From CAVZMI01 sp050011775 (GTDB lineage Bacteria > Bacteroidota > Ignavibacteria > UBA10030 > CAVZMI01), in NCBI GenBank assembly GCA_050011775.1, contig JBEKIL010000009.1, positions 97,305-161,304 of the forward strand: DNA of 64,000 nt, written 5' to 3'. A program made the position numbers and the translations under genes. Shown here in pieces: positions 1 to 7,662 of this stretch (the first letter of the stretch is position 1; each line of letters opens with the position of its first letter). The notes beneath the pieces are model-generated. The model made no database searches. It was not told the origin of the DNA and saw only the letters and a program-made list of their open reading frames with translations.

Positions 1-1
1 T

Positions 2-1201
2 CGATTCATTCTTGTCACCTTGCTGTTGATGGGAATTTGTTGGAGTTCGTCGGGTGGAGTCCTTAATTCTGAAAATCCACCTCAACCTAAAAAGCATGTT
101 CTACGCTGGTTGAATCCCAACAAGGCGGGCATTAATGGTAAAAAACTGGCATTGGTCGATACAATCATGTGTAAGGCAGTCAGAGATTCAGCTTTTCCCG
201 GAGCCGTACTTCTGGTTGCTAAAGACGGTATGATCGTTCATCATAAAGCATACGGTCATCTTGAATATGGAGCGAATGTAGAAAAGGTCGACACGAACAC
301 CATATTTGATATAGCTTCGCTCACAAAAGTGATTGCAACGACGAATGCCTGTATGCGTTTGATCGATGAACGGAAGTTGAGATTGAAAGATCGGGTCGTT
401 AAGTATCTTCCTGATTTTGGAAAGAATGGGAAGAGTAAAATCACGATTCAAAATCTTCTTCTCCATAATAGTGGACTTCCCGCCTGGAAACCATTCTATC
501 GGAATTGTCATGATCCAAAATGCCTTCTTGATTCGATTTTTGCCTTACCGCTTGTCGCAGCAACCGGAGATTCAACTATCTACAGCGATTTTGGTTTTAT
601 CGTGCTCGGAAAAATTATCGAAAAGGTATGTGCAACGACGCTTGACAGGTATGTCGATTCGGTATTTTTCCGACCGCTGGGTATGTGGACAACGATGTAT
701 AATCCACCGGCAAATTTGATTTCGAGGATTGCCCCCACTGAGATCGATACATTAAGGGAAAAATCAGGGAAGGCTATACGCGGCCAGGTTCATGATGAGA
801 ATGCGGCTATTCTTGGAGGTGTCTCCGGTCATGCCGGTCTGTTTTCGACGGCATCTGATCTGGCCATTATTCTTGAAATGATTCGAAATGGTGGAGAATA
901 TGGAGGAAAACGTTTTATACGAAAGGCGACAGTCGAGCAATTCATCCATAGACAATCACAGAAAAGCACTCGTGCTCTCGGTTGGGATACAAAAAAGCCG
1001 CAGCGTTCATGGGCCGGAGAACTCCTATCGAACAAAGCTTTCATTCACGCGGGCTTTACAGGAACATCCGTGGTCGTCGATCCACACTGCGGCGTTATAA
1101 TAGTTCTTCTTACAAATAGAGTATTTCCTACGCGGGAAAATGAGAAAATTGCCGAAGTTCGCCCAAAAGTTCATGATGGTATTCTAGGAGCTTTGAAATA
1201 A
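2..1201 (+). CDS. Serine hydrolase, beta-lactamase/class C penicillin-binding family (5' end beyond window)
   Basis: Predicted exported serine beta-lactamase-like hydrolase. Numbering from the TTG at position 20, the family residues are visible: S100-L-T-K103 (SxxK nucleophile motif), Y188-S-D190 (the Y-x-N equivalent) and H343-A-G345 (KTG-box equivalent). The stretch GVSGHAGLFST near residue 267 is typical of the hydrolase module that is fused to NagZ-type GH3 enzymes in Bacteroidota, but here it stands without a GH3 domain. The frame stays open to the left edge and reads hydrophobic residues (RFILVTLLLMGIC), which look like the core of a signal peptide, so the true start is probably just outside the window. 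A role in peptidoglycan fragment processing is inferred from the family and from the amino-sugar kinase 50 bp downstream; the substrate is unknown. Esterase or D-aminopeptidase activity is equally possible. Confidence 0.85.
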   Translation, partial: RFILVTLLLMGICWSSSGGVLNSENPPQPKKHVLRWLNPNKAGINGKKLALVDTIMCKAVRDSAFPGAVLLVAKDGMIVHHKAYGHLEYGANVEKVDTNTIFDIASLTKVIATTNACMRLIDERKLRLKDRVVKYLPDFGKNGKSKITIQNLLLHNSGLPAWKPFYRNCHDPKCLLDSIFALPLVAATGDSTIYSDFGFIVLGKIIEKVCATTLDRYVDSVFFRPLGMWTTMYNPPANLISRIAPTEIDTLREKSGKAIRGQVHDENAAILGGVSGHAGLFSTASDLAIILEMIRNGGEYGGKRFIRKATVEQFIHRQSQKSTRALGWDTKKPQRSWAGELLSNKAFIHAGFTGTSVVVDPHCGVIIVLLTNRVFPTRENEKIAEVRPKVHDGILGALK

Positions 1202-1253
1202 TTGATTCTCTCGCCATTTTTGGGTAAATTTCAATGATTTGAACAAAAAGGGT

Positions 1254-2204
1254 ATGATGAATAATATAAAAAGTGCAAACTTAGTTATAGGAATTGACGG
1301 GGGCGGGACAAAAACAGTAGCGCTTCTGGCCGACGAATCAGGTGATGTGTTATCGGAAGAAGTTGGTGGACCATCAAACTTCCACATCATCGGTGTTGAA
1401 GTTGCCGCAAAAACTCTGGTGAAACTAATAAAGACCTGCTGCACAAAAGCCGGTTGTGCGACGGATATGGTCGCGGTTATCGTAATGGGATTAGCCGGAG
1501 CCGGCCGGTTGCCTGACCAGGATCGTGTGGCGGAAGGAGTAAAAAAGGTTGCACGTTCCCGCCGTCTTAAACTCAATAAAATCATTGTTGAAAGTGATGC
1601 ACGAATCGCGCTCGAAGGAGCTTTCCGTGGGGCTACCGGAATAGTTATGATAGTGGGGACTGGATCTATCGCGGCCGGAAAAGACAATGATGGCACTATT
1701 CATCGAGTCGGCGGCTGGGGGCGTACCCTTGGCGATGAAGGGGGCGGTTATTTCCTGGGTCAGGAAGCTCTTATCGCCGTTTTACGGCAGTATGACGGAC
1801 GGGGAGAATCAACAATACTCACAGATTTGATTGCCGGCAAACACCAGCTCGAAAACGTCGAAGCAATCATCGCCGCAGTGTATAATAAAACAATCGATAT
1901 AGCATCACTCGCTCCGGATGTAATCGAAGCAGCCCGGGAAGGGGATCGGGTGGCCGAGAAAATTCTTCAGCGCGGGGCTGTTGAAATCGAAGAACATGTC
2001 CGCGTCTTAAGCTCGAAACTCAATTCCACCCAAAAAATTCATACCGTCCTCCTCGGCGGACTGCTCTCGGGTGACAACCTGTACTCAAAAATTGTTCGAG
2101 AAAAAATATCCGGATCTTTGCCGAACGTTCAGATACAACCCGCATTGGTATCGCCCGGGTATGGTGCCGTTCTTATGGCGTTATCAGCTGCTCGGACGGG
2201 CTGA
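1254..2204 (+). CDS. BadF/BadG/BcrA-type ATPase, probable N-acetylglucosamine/N-acetylmuramate kinase (MurK-like)
   Basis: Cytoplasmic sugar kinase of the ASKHA fold. The N-terminus carries the phosphate-1 motif GIDGGGTKT about ten residues in. A second glycine-rich ATP-binding stretch, VGTGSIAAG, follows near residue 140, then GGWGRTLGDEGGG, which is typical of BadF-family N-acetylglucosamine kinases, and a C-terminal adenosine motif LLGGLLSGDN. About 316 residues is a normal length for the family. Start choice is uncertain: ATG 1254 or ATG 1257 follow AAGGG closely, and a TTG at 1239 has no ribosome site. It lies 50 bp after the serine hydrolase in the same direction, so phosphorylation of amino sugars released from cell wall is a reasonable inference. 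The acyl-CoA reductase activator branch of the same superfamily is the alternative, but no iron-sulfur cysteines are seen. Confidence 0.8.
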   Translation: MMNNIKSANLVIGIDGGGTKTVALLADESGDVLSEEVGGPSNFHIIGVEVAAKTLVKLIKTCCTKAGCATDMVAVIVMGLAGAGRLPDQDRVAEGVKKVARSRRLKLNKIIVESDARIALEGAFRGATGIVMIVGTGSIAAGKDNDGTIHRVGGWGRTLGDEGGGYFLGQEALIAVLRQYDGRGESTILTDLIAGKHQLENVEAIIAAVYNKTIDIASLAPDVIEAAREGDRVAEKILQRGAVEIEEHVRVLSSKLNSTQKIHTVLLGGLLSGDNLYSKIVREKISGSLPNVQIQPALVSPGYGAVLMALSAARTG

Positions 2205-2291
2205 CGTTCAAAATATATTCATTGGCTGGTTCGAACCTCTGCCACGCGATTTTTAATTATTGCTTCTATTTGTTTTTCGATGGAGACCGAT

Positions 2292-3848
2292 ATGGCACGG
2301 CAGCAGTTTAAGAACAAGATATATACCGATTGGTCAAAAAAAGAAAATCGGTCCAGGATGGAGAAAGCGATCGCGAAGATCGAATCGGAATTTAACAGGG
2401 AATATCCAATAATCATAGGGAATGAACAGGTCATTCTCGATGCGAAACTAACATCATATAATCCGTCTAATCCCAGCCAGGTCGTAGGGGTTTTTCAAAA
2501 AGGGGATCGAGAGGAAGCTCTAAAAGCGCTGAATGTCGCATTGAACGCTTTTGAAACATGGCGCTGGGTTGATTACCGCAAACGGGCTGCGTACCTCTTC
2601 AAAGCCGCAAAAGTAATGCAGCGTCGAAGGTTTGAAATCAATGCGACAATGACTCTCGAAGTTGGCAAGACATGGCCCGAGGCCGAAGCCGACACATCGG
2701 AAGCAATTGATTTTCTTGAGTTCTATGGCCGCGAGACGCTCCGCTATGGAGCCAAACAACCTGTCGTGCAGCTCAAAGGTGAGCGCGATGAACTCATATA
2801 TGTTCCGCTCGGGGTGGGGTTGATCGTCCCGCCATGGAATTTTCCACTGGCAATTCTGACGGGAATGACGATGGCTGCCGTTGTCACCGGGAATACGGTG
2901 ATTCTGAAACCTTCATCCGATTCGCCTCTGACCGGGTGGCGACTCATGGAAATTCTCGATGAAATTAAATTGCCGGAGGGAGTGGTGAATTTCGTGACAG
3001 GCCCGGGGGCAACGGTCGGTGATACGCTTGTGGCACATCCGAAAATCCGTTTCATCTCCTTCACCGGATCAAAAGAAGTCGGCATCCGCATAAATGAACT
3101 TGCAGCAAGAGTGCAGCCAGGGCAGATCTGGCTGAAACGAGTCGTGGCCGAAATGGGCGGTAAGGACTCGATGATTATCGACGATCAGGCGGATCTTGAT
3201 GAAGCCGTTGCGGCGACAATTGTCTCTGCATTTGGATTCCAGGGGCAGAAATGTTCGGCTTGTTCGCGTGCAATCGTCGTTGAGAAGATATATGATGAAT
3301 TTATTGAACAACTGAAAAAGCAGATAGAGACGATTAAAGTAGGCGATGCAAAAGATTTTTCGAATTACATGGGTCCTGTTATCAACAAATCTGCGAAGGA
3401 AAATATACTGAAGTACATTCGCATCGGGCTCGCGGAGGGAGGACGCCTGATTACGGGTGGAGGGGAGGTACCCGGTGATGGATATTTCATTGAACCGACA
3501 GTGATTGCTGATGTCGATCCGAAAGCAACAATAGCGCAGGAGGAAATATTCGGCCCCGTCCTTGCGGTAATTAAAGCAAAAAATTTCGACGAGGCACTTG
3601 CAATTGCCAATAATACTGAATTTGGCCTCACCGGCGGGATTTTTACACGCAACAGAAAGAAGATAGAAAAAGCAAAAGATATCGTCCATGTCGGAAATTT
3701 CTATATAAATCGTAAGATCACCGGAGCAATGGTGGGGGCACACCCGTTCGGCGGATTTAATATGTCAGGAACAGATTCAAAAGCGGGCGGACGCGATTAT
3801 CTGCTTCTCTACCTTCAGGGTAAATCCATTGCGGAAAAAGTGAAATAA
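2292..3848 (+). CDS. pruA: 1-pyrroline-5-carboxylate dehydrogenase (L-glutamate gamma-semialdehyde dehydrogenase)
   Basis: NAD-dependent aldehyde dehydrogenase that oxidises glutamate semialdehyde/P5C to glutamate, the second step of proline catabolism. The 518-residue length and the whole aldehyde dehydrogenase fold are present: the cofactor-binding segment VPPWNFPLAI (179-188), the general base E287 in AEMGGKD, the catalytic C321 in GQKCSACSR, and the C-terminal AHPFGGFNMSGTDSKAGG loop. The KCSACSR context is the one seen in P5C dehydrogenases (RocA/PruA) rather than in betaine aldehyde dehydrogenases. ATG 2292 is chosen because GGAG at 2282-2285 sits 6 bp upstream; an ATG 12 bp earlier overlaps that site. 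No proline dehydrogenase (putA/prodh) is visible beside it. The product glutamate would meet gdhA further along the window. Confidence 0.92.
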   Translation: MARQQFKNKIYTDWSKKENRSRMEKAIAKIESEFNREYPIIIGNEQVILDAKLTSYNPSNPSQVVGVFQKGDREEALKALNVALNAFETWRWVDYRKRAAYLFKAAKVMQRRRFEINATMTLEVGKTWPEAEADTSEAIDFLEFYGRETLRYGAKQPVVQLKGERDELIYVPLGVGLIVPPWNFPLAILTGMTMAAVVTGNTVILKPSSDSPLTGWRLMEILDEIKLPEGVVNFVTGPGATVGDTLVAHPKIRFISFTGSKEVGIRINELAARVQPGQIWLKRVVAEMGGKDSMIIDDQADLDEAVAATIVSAFGFQGQKCSACSRAIVVEKIYDEFIEQLKKQIETIKVGDAKDFSNYMGPVINKSAKENILKYIRIGLAEGGRLITGGGEVPGDGYFIEPTVIADVDPKATIAQEEIFGPVLAVIKAKNFDEALAIANNTEFGLTGGIFTRNRKKIEKAKDIVHVGNFYINRKITGAMVGAHPFGGFNMSGTDSKAGGRDYLLLYLQGKSIAEKVK

Positions 3849-3899
3849 GCGATGTGAGTCGGAGACCGTTAGATACCGGGATGTCGTGAGGGAGATGTT

Positions 3900-5063
3900 A
3901 TGAAGATTCATGAATATCAGGGAAAAGAAATTCTGAAGCGATATGATGTTGCGGTGCCAGAAGGCGGCGTGGCTTTTTCTCCCGATGAGGCAGTCAGAGT
4001 AGCTGAGTCCCTTGGAGGCTCTGTGTGGGTCGTGAAGGCACAAATTCATGCCGGTGGGAGGGGAAAGGGAGGCGGTGTCAAAATTGCAAAGACTATCGAG
4101 GAAGTTCGGCAGCTTGCAACACAGATGATCGGAATGAGCCTAGTGACACATCAAACAGGCCCCGAAGGAAAAATTGTCAAACGTCTTCTCATTGAGCAGG
4201 GAATCTCGATTGCACGCGAACTCTATGTCGGCATCACACTTGATCGTCAGCGCGCCCGGAATGTGGTGATGGCTTCCACCGAAGGAGGAGTGGAGATTGA
4301 AAAAGTGGCGGCCGAGATTCCTGAAAAGATATTAGAAGAGTATGTCGATCCTGCCGTCGGGTTTCAACGATTTCAGGCACAGATACTTGCATTCGGACTC
4401 GGTCTGACGGGCGAAGCGCTAAGGTTGGGCGTAAGATTTCTGATGGCACTCTATAAAGCGTATGAAGGGACTGATGCTTCACTGGCAGAAATCAATCCTC
4501 TCGTTGTCACTGATAACGGGAAAGTGCTGGCATTAGATGCAAAAATAAATTTCGATGACAGTGCGCTTGGTCGTCATCCGGATTTTGCCCGGCTTCGCGA
4601 TTTGGATGAAGAAGATCCGCTCGAAGTCGAAGCATCGAAATCGAATTTGAACTATGTCAAACTCGATGGTAATGTCGGCTGTATGGTAAATGGTGCAGGA
4701 CTCGCCATGGCGACTATGGATATCATCAAACTTGCAGGAGGAGAACCAGCAAATTTCCTCGATGTCGGCGGCGGTGCGAATGTCGAGACGGTGGCGGAAG
4801 GATTCCGGATTATCCTCTCCGATGCAAATGTGAAAGCGATTTTAATAAACATTTTTGGCGGAATTGTCCGCTGCGATAGGGTAGCCAAGGGTGTTATCGA
4901 AGCGGCTAGACAGGTTCGATTTGGCATCCCGGTAGTGGTTCGGCTTGAAGGAACGAATGCCGTCGAGGCACGCAGCATACTCGCGGCATCAGGTCTGAAT
5001 TTGATCGTTGCCACAACACTCGAGGATGCGGCTCGAAAAGTAACGGCGGCAATTAGCTCTTAA
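3900..5063 (+). CDS. sucC: Succinyl-CoA synthetase (ADP-forming), beta subunit
   Basis: Beta subunit of succinate-CoA ligase in the TCA cycle. It begins with the family signature MKIHEYQGKEILKRY. An ATP-grasp domain follows with VVKAQIHAGGRGKGGGVK near residue 44, and the C-terminal ligase domain has DVGGGANVETV near residue 289 and NIFGGIVRCD near residue 317. Length (387) is standard. GGGAG lies just upstream of the ATG. The usual partner sucD (alpha subunit, which carries the active-site phosphohistidine) is absent here; gatB follows instead, so the alpha subunit must be encoded elsewhere for the enzyme to work. Orphan sucC genes are known in several Bacteroidota, so this need not mean loss of function. 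Confidence 0.95.
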   Translation: MKIHEYQGKEILKRYDVAVPEGGVAFSPDEAVRVAESLGGSVWVVKAQIHAGGRGKGGGVKIAKTIEEVRQLATQMIGMSLVTHQTGPEGKIVKRLLIEQGISIARELYVGITLDRQRARNVVMASTEGGVEIEKVAAEIPEKILEEYVDPAVGFQRFQAQILAFGLGLTGEALRLGVRFLMALYKAYEGTDASLAEINPLVVTDNGKVLALDAKINFDDSALGRHPDFARLRDLDEEDPLEVEASKSNLNYVKLDGNVGCMVNGAGLAMATMDIIKLAGGEPANFLDVGGGANVETVAEGFRIILSDANVKAILINIFGGIVRCDRVAKGVIEAARQVRFGIPVVVRLEGTNAVEARSILAASGLNLIVATTLEDAARKVTAAISS

Positions 5064-5081
5064 GAGAGAAAAAAGGTTGCT

Positions 5082-5198
5082 AGTGTCGAGTACCAAAAAT
5101 AACTTTATTATATCAGAGGATACTTTATGCTCAAATATGCCGGAAAAAGCGAAATCAAATGCTATAATCTCATAAAGTTATTTTTGAATCGAGACACT
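5082..5198. repeat. 117-bp segment bounded by imperfect 27-bp inverted repeats, directly before gatB
   Basis: The arms 5082-5108 and 5172-5198 are inverted copies. The inner 14 bp (AAAAATAACTTTAT) and the outer 6 bp (AGTGTC) match exactly, and the seven bases between them mostly differ. The right arm ends 2 bp before the gatB start codon and contains a smaller hairpin TCGAG-ACA-CTCGA (5189-5201) that reaches the first base of that codon. The layout resembles either a very short MITE-like insertion or a leader that folds over the start region. No transposase or target-site duplication is evident. Confidence 0.6.
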
Positions 5199-5204
5199 CG
5201 ATGA
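5127..5204 (+). CDS. Possible 25-residue leader peptide translationally coupled to gatB
   Basis: A short reading frame starts at ATG 5127, 6 bp after a good ribosome site (AGAGGA, 5115-5120), and ends at the TGA at 5202-5204, which overlaps the gatB start as ATGA. It begins MLKYAGKSEIKCYNLIKLF and is basic and hydrophobic, with no recognisable family. gatB itself has no convincing ribosome site, because its upstream sequence is the inverted-repeat arm, so coupling through this small frame is a plausible way to translate it. The frame lies almost entirely within the 117-bp inverted-repeat segment. Chance occurrence cannot be excluded without comparison to relatives. Confidence 0.4.
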   Translation: MLKYAGKSEIKCYNLIKLFLNRDTR

Positions 5205-6661
5205 ACGCAAAATATGAACCGGTCATTGGTCTTGAGGTGCATGCCCAGCTCCTGACTAGGAGCAAAGCATTTTGCTCATGTACTACACAGTTCGGCAATG
5301 ACCCGAATTCAAATACCTGTCCTGTCTGTCTCGGCCATCCGGGTGTGCTTCCGGTACTCAACCACAATCATGCCGAATATGTTATCCGCATGGGACTGTC
5401 AACGAATTGTCGAATAGCCCCCAGATCGATCTTTGCAAGAAAGAACTATTTCTATCCGGATCTCCCAAAGGGATATCAGATCTCGCAATTTGAAGAACCG
5501 ATTTGTCAGAACGGCTGGATTGAGATCGAGACTGAAAAAGGAGTGAAAAAAAATATCGGCATTACGCGTATCCATATGGAAGAGGATGCGGGAAAATCGA
5601 TCCACGATCTGGATATAGACACGCTCGTTGACGTCAATCGATGTGGTGTGCCCCTGATCGAGATTGTAAGTGAGCCGGATATCCGAACGCCGAAAGAAGC
5701 ATATCAGTATTTGACAATTATCAAACAGATCGTGACATATCTTGGTATCTGTGATGGGAATATGGAGGAGGGGAGTCTGCGATGCGATGCGAATGTTTCG
5801 GTTCGACTGAAGGGTGCGGAAAAATTCGGTACGAAGGTGGAAGTAAAGAATATGAACTCCTTCAGGAATGTCGAACGTGCACTCGAATATGAAATCAATC
5901 GGCAGATCGAGGTTCTTGAGGAAGGTGGGATGATCATCCAGGAAACCCTGCTCTGGGATGCTGATCAGAATGTGGCAATAGCGATGCGTAGCAAAGAACA
6001 GGCCCATGATTACAGGTACTTCCCTGACCCCGATCTCGTTCCGATTCTTGTTGATGAACCGTGGATTGCTAGTGTCCGGAAAAGTCTGCCCGAAATGCCC
6101 TGGGTTCGGCGCGACCGTTATGTACGTATGTACGGATTACCCGAATATGATGCGGATGTACTTACCGTGGAAAAGGGAACCGCTGACTATTTTGAGGATG
6201 CAGTCGAAGTGCTGACAGTCAAGTTGAATGAAAATATAAAGCTCGTATCGAACTGGGTGATGACGGAAGTGATGCGTGTGGTTAAAGACCGGCAGATCGC
6301 GATTCGTGATTTTTCCGTTTCTCCTATATCAATGGGGAAAATGATAAATCTGATTGTGAATGGAACGATCAGCGGCAAGATAGCAAAAGAGGTATTCGAA
6401 GAGATGATTATGACGGGCGGTGATCCTTTGACAATTGTTCAGAAAAAGGGGCTCACCCAGATTTCTGATGCCGGATCCATCGAGCTCGTTATTGATCGCA
6501 TTCTATCGGATAATAAGGAGCAGGTCGAGAAATATCTGGGAGGGAAACAACAGGTGTTCGGATTCTTTGTCGGCGAGACAATGAAGGCGACAAAAGGGAA
6601 AGCGAATCCTAAAATAGTCAATGAGATATTGCAGCGGAAACTCGCAGGGATGAAACAGTAA
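5201..6661 (+). CDS. gatB: Aspartyl/glutamyl-tRNA(Asn/Gln) amidotransferase subunit B
   Basis: Kinase/tRNA-binding subunit of the GatCAB complex that converts misacylated Glu-tRNA(Gln) and Asp-tRNA(Asn) to the amidated forms. The start YEPVIGLEVHAQL is diagnostic. Zinc-ligand cysteines are visible at C25, C27, C40 and C43 (CSC ... CPVC). The catalytic core contains RIHMEEDAGKS and the conserved GSLRCDANVS stretch. The C-terminal YqeY-like tail ends with FFVGETMKATKGKANPK, the usual GatB ending. Length 486 is normal. gatA and gatC are not nearby. There is no clear Shine-Dalgarno site; the start overlaps a 25-codon leader frame as ATGA and abuts an inverted repeat, so its translation may be coupled or structured. 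Confidence 0.96.
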   Translation: MNAKYEPVIGLEVHAQLLTRSKAFCSCTTQFGNDPNSNTCPVCLGHPGVLPVLNHNHAEYVIRMGLSTNCRIAPRSIFARKNYFYPDLPKGYQISQFEEPICQNGWIEIETEKGVKKNIGITRIHMEEDAGKSIHDLDIDTLVDVNRCGVPLIEIVSEPDIRTPKEAYQYLTIIKQIVTYLGICDGNMEEGSLRCDANVSVRLKGAEKFGTKVEVKNMNSFRNVERALEYEINRQIEVLEEGGMIIQETLLWDADQNVAIAMRSKEQAHDYRYFPDPDLVPILVDEPWIASVRKSLPEMPWVRRDRYVRMYGLPEYDADVLTVEKGTADYFEDAVEVLTVKLNENIKLVSNWVMTEVMRVVKDRQIAIRDFSVSPISMGKMINLIVNGTISGKIAKEVFEEMIMTGGDPLTIVQKKGLTQISDAGSIELVIDRILSDNKEQVEKYLGGKQQVFGFFVGETMKATKGKANPKIVNEILQRKLAGMKQ

Positions 6662-6697
6662 TGTTCTAAAATTGACAAGAATCAATGAAGGAGAAAT

Positions 6698-7459
6698 ATG
6701 AGAAAGAAAGTTATTGCTGGAAATTGGAAAATGTATAAGAATATTCAGGAAACGACCGAACTCATTAACGGATTAAGGGCCTCCCTCGCGCCGTTAACAG
6801 AAAAAGTCAATGTAATCATCGCGCCGCCGTTTACATCGCTCACCGTCGCGAAAGGATTGATTGCAAATACAAGAATTCACTTGGGTGCACAGAATATGTA
6901 TCCGGAAACGGAAGGAGCATATACAGGAGAAATCTCACCAAAAATGCTCACATCAATAGGAGTAGAATACGTCATCCTTGGACACTCTGAGCGACGTCAA
7001 TACTTCAAGGAAACAGATGGGTTTATCAATACAAAAGCTAGAAAGGCCCTGGCGGAGGGTTTGAAACCGATTATTTGTGTAGGAGAAACACTTGAACAGC
7101 GTGAAAGGGGCGTGACAACACAGGTTGTCACGGAACAAATGAAAGGAGTTCTTGCCGGATTGACTGCCGATCAGCTTGCAAATGTGATTATTGCGTATGA
7201 ACCTGTCTGGGCAATAGGGACAGGAAAAACCGCTACGCCTCAGCAGGCAAATGAAGTACATCAATTGATCCGGGTGTTAGTGTCGGAATTATATACGTCC
7301 TTGATCTCTGAAAAGCTTATAATCCAATATGGTGGAAGTGTGAAGCCGGAAAACGCGAAAGACCTCCTCACACAATCAGATATTGATGGTGCGCTCGTCG
7401 GAGGTGCGTGTCTACGTGTCGATTCGTTTACAGCTATTGTATCTGCCGCACTATTGTAG
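6698..7459 (+). CDS. tpiA: Triosephosphate isomerase
   Basis: Cytoplasmic TIM-barrel enzyme that interconverts dihydroxyacetone phosphate and glyceraldehyde 3-phosphate. All catalytic positions are visible: N9/K11 in AGNWKMYK, the electrophile H96 in ILGHSERR, and the base E168 in AYEPVWAIGTG. The phosphate loop GGSVKPEN and the GALVGGACL stretch lie near the C-terminus. Length 253 is typical. A clear ribosome site (AAGGAG) precedes the ATG. The gene follows gatB by 36 bp in the same direction, and a hairpin lies 43 bp after its stop codon. Confidence 0.98.
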   Translation: MRKKVIAGNWKMYKNIQETTELINGLRASLAPLTEKVNVIIAPPFTSLTVAKGLIANTRIHLGAQNMYPETEGAYTGEISPKMLTSIGVEYVILGHSERRQYFKETDGFINTKARKALAEGLKPIICVGETLEQRERGVTTQVVTEQMKGVLAGLTADQLANVIIAYEPVWAIGTGKTATPQQANEVHQLIRVLVSELYTSLISEKLIIQYGGSVKPENAKDLLTQSDIDGALVGGACLRVDSFTAIVSAALL

Positions 7460-7501
7460 ATAGGATGTAAACGCCATTTTTACAGACTTAGGACAGAATG
7501 A

Positions 7502-7532
7502 CCGCCAGGATTGAGAAGAAGCATCCTGGCGG
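7502..7532 (+). terminator. GC-rich hairpin after tpiA
   Basis: A perfect 10-bp stem (CCGCCAGGAT, 7502-7511, with ATCCTGGCGG, 7523-7532) encloses an 11-nt loop 43 bp after the tpiA stop. No U-run follows, so it is a weak candidate for intrinsic termination and could instead be an mRNA 3' stabiliser. The AT-rich 130 bp after it probably hold the promoter of the next gene. Confidence 0.45.
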
Positions 7533-7662
7533 CTACATATCCCCCAATTTTTCACAACTAACAATTTTGCATTGCTTTCCCTACCTTTTTTTGTTATATT
7601 CCTTTAAGTTAGGGGGTCATGTCCTGATTATTAGCACTTTTCTGAACAATTAAGCTTTCTCG

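Noticed and set aside
7502..7532. Riboswitch upstream of the GH2-like gene
   Set aside because: Only one simple hairpin is seen 130 bp before the gene; no conserved aptamer features recognised.
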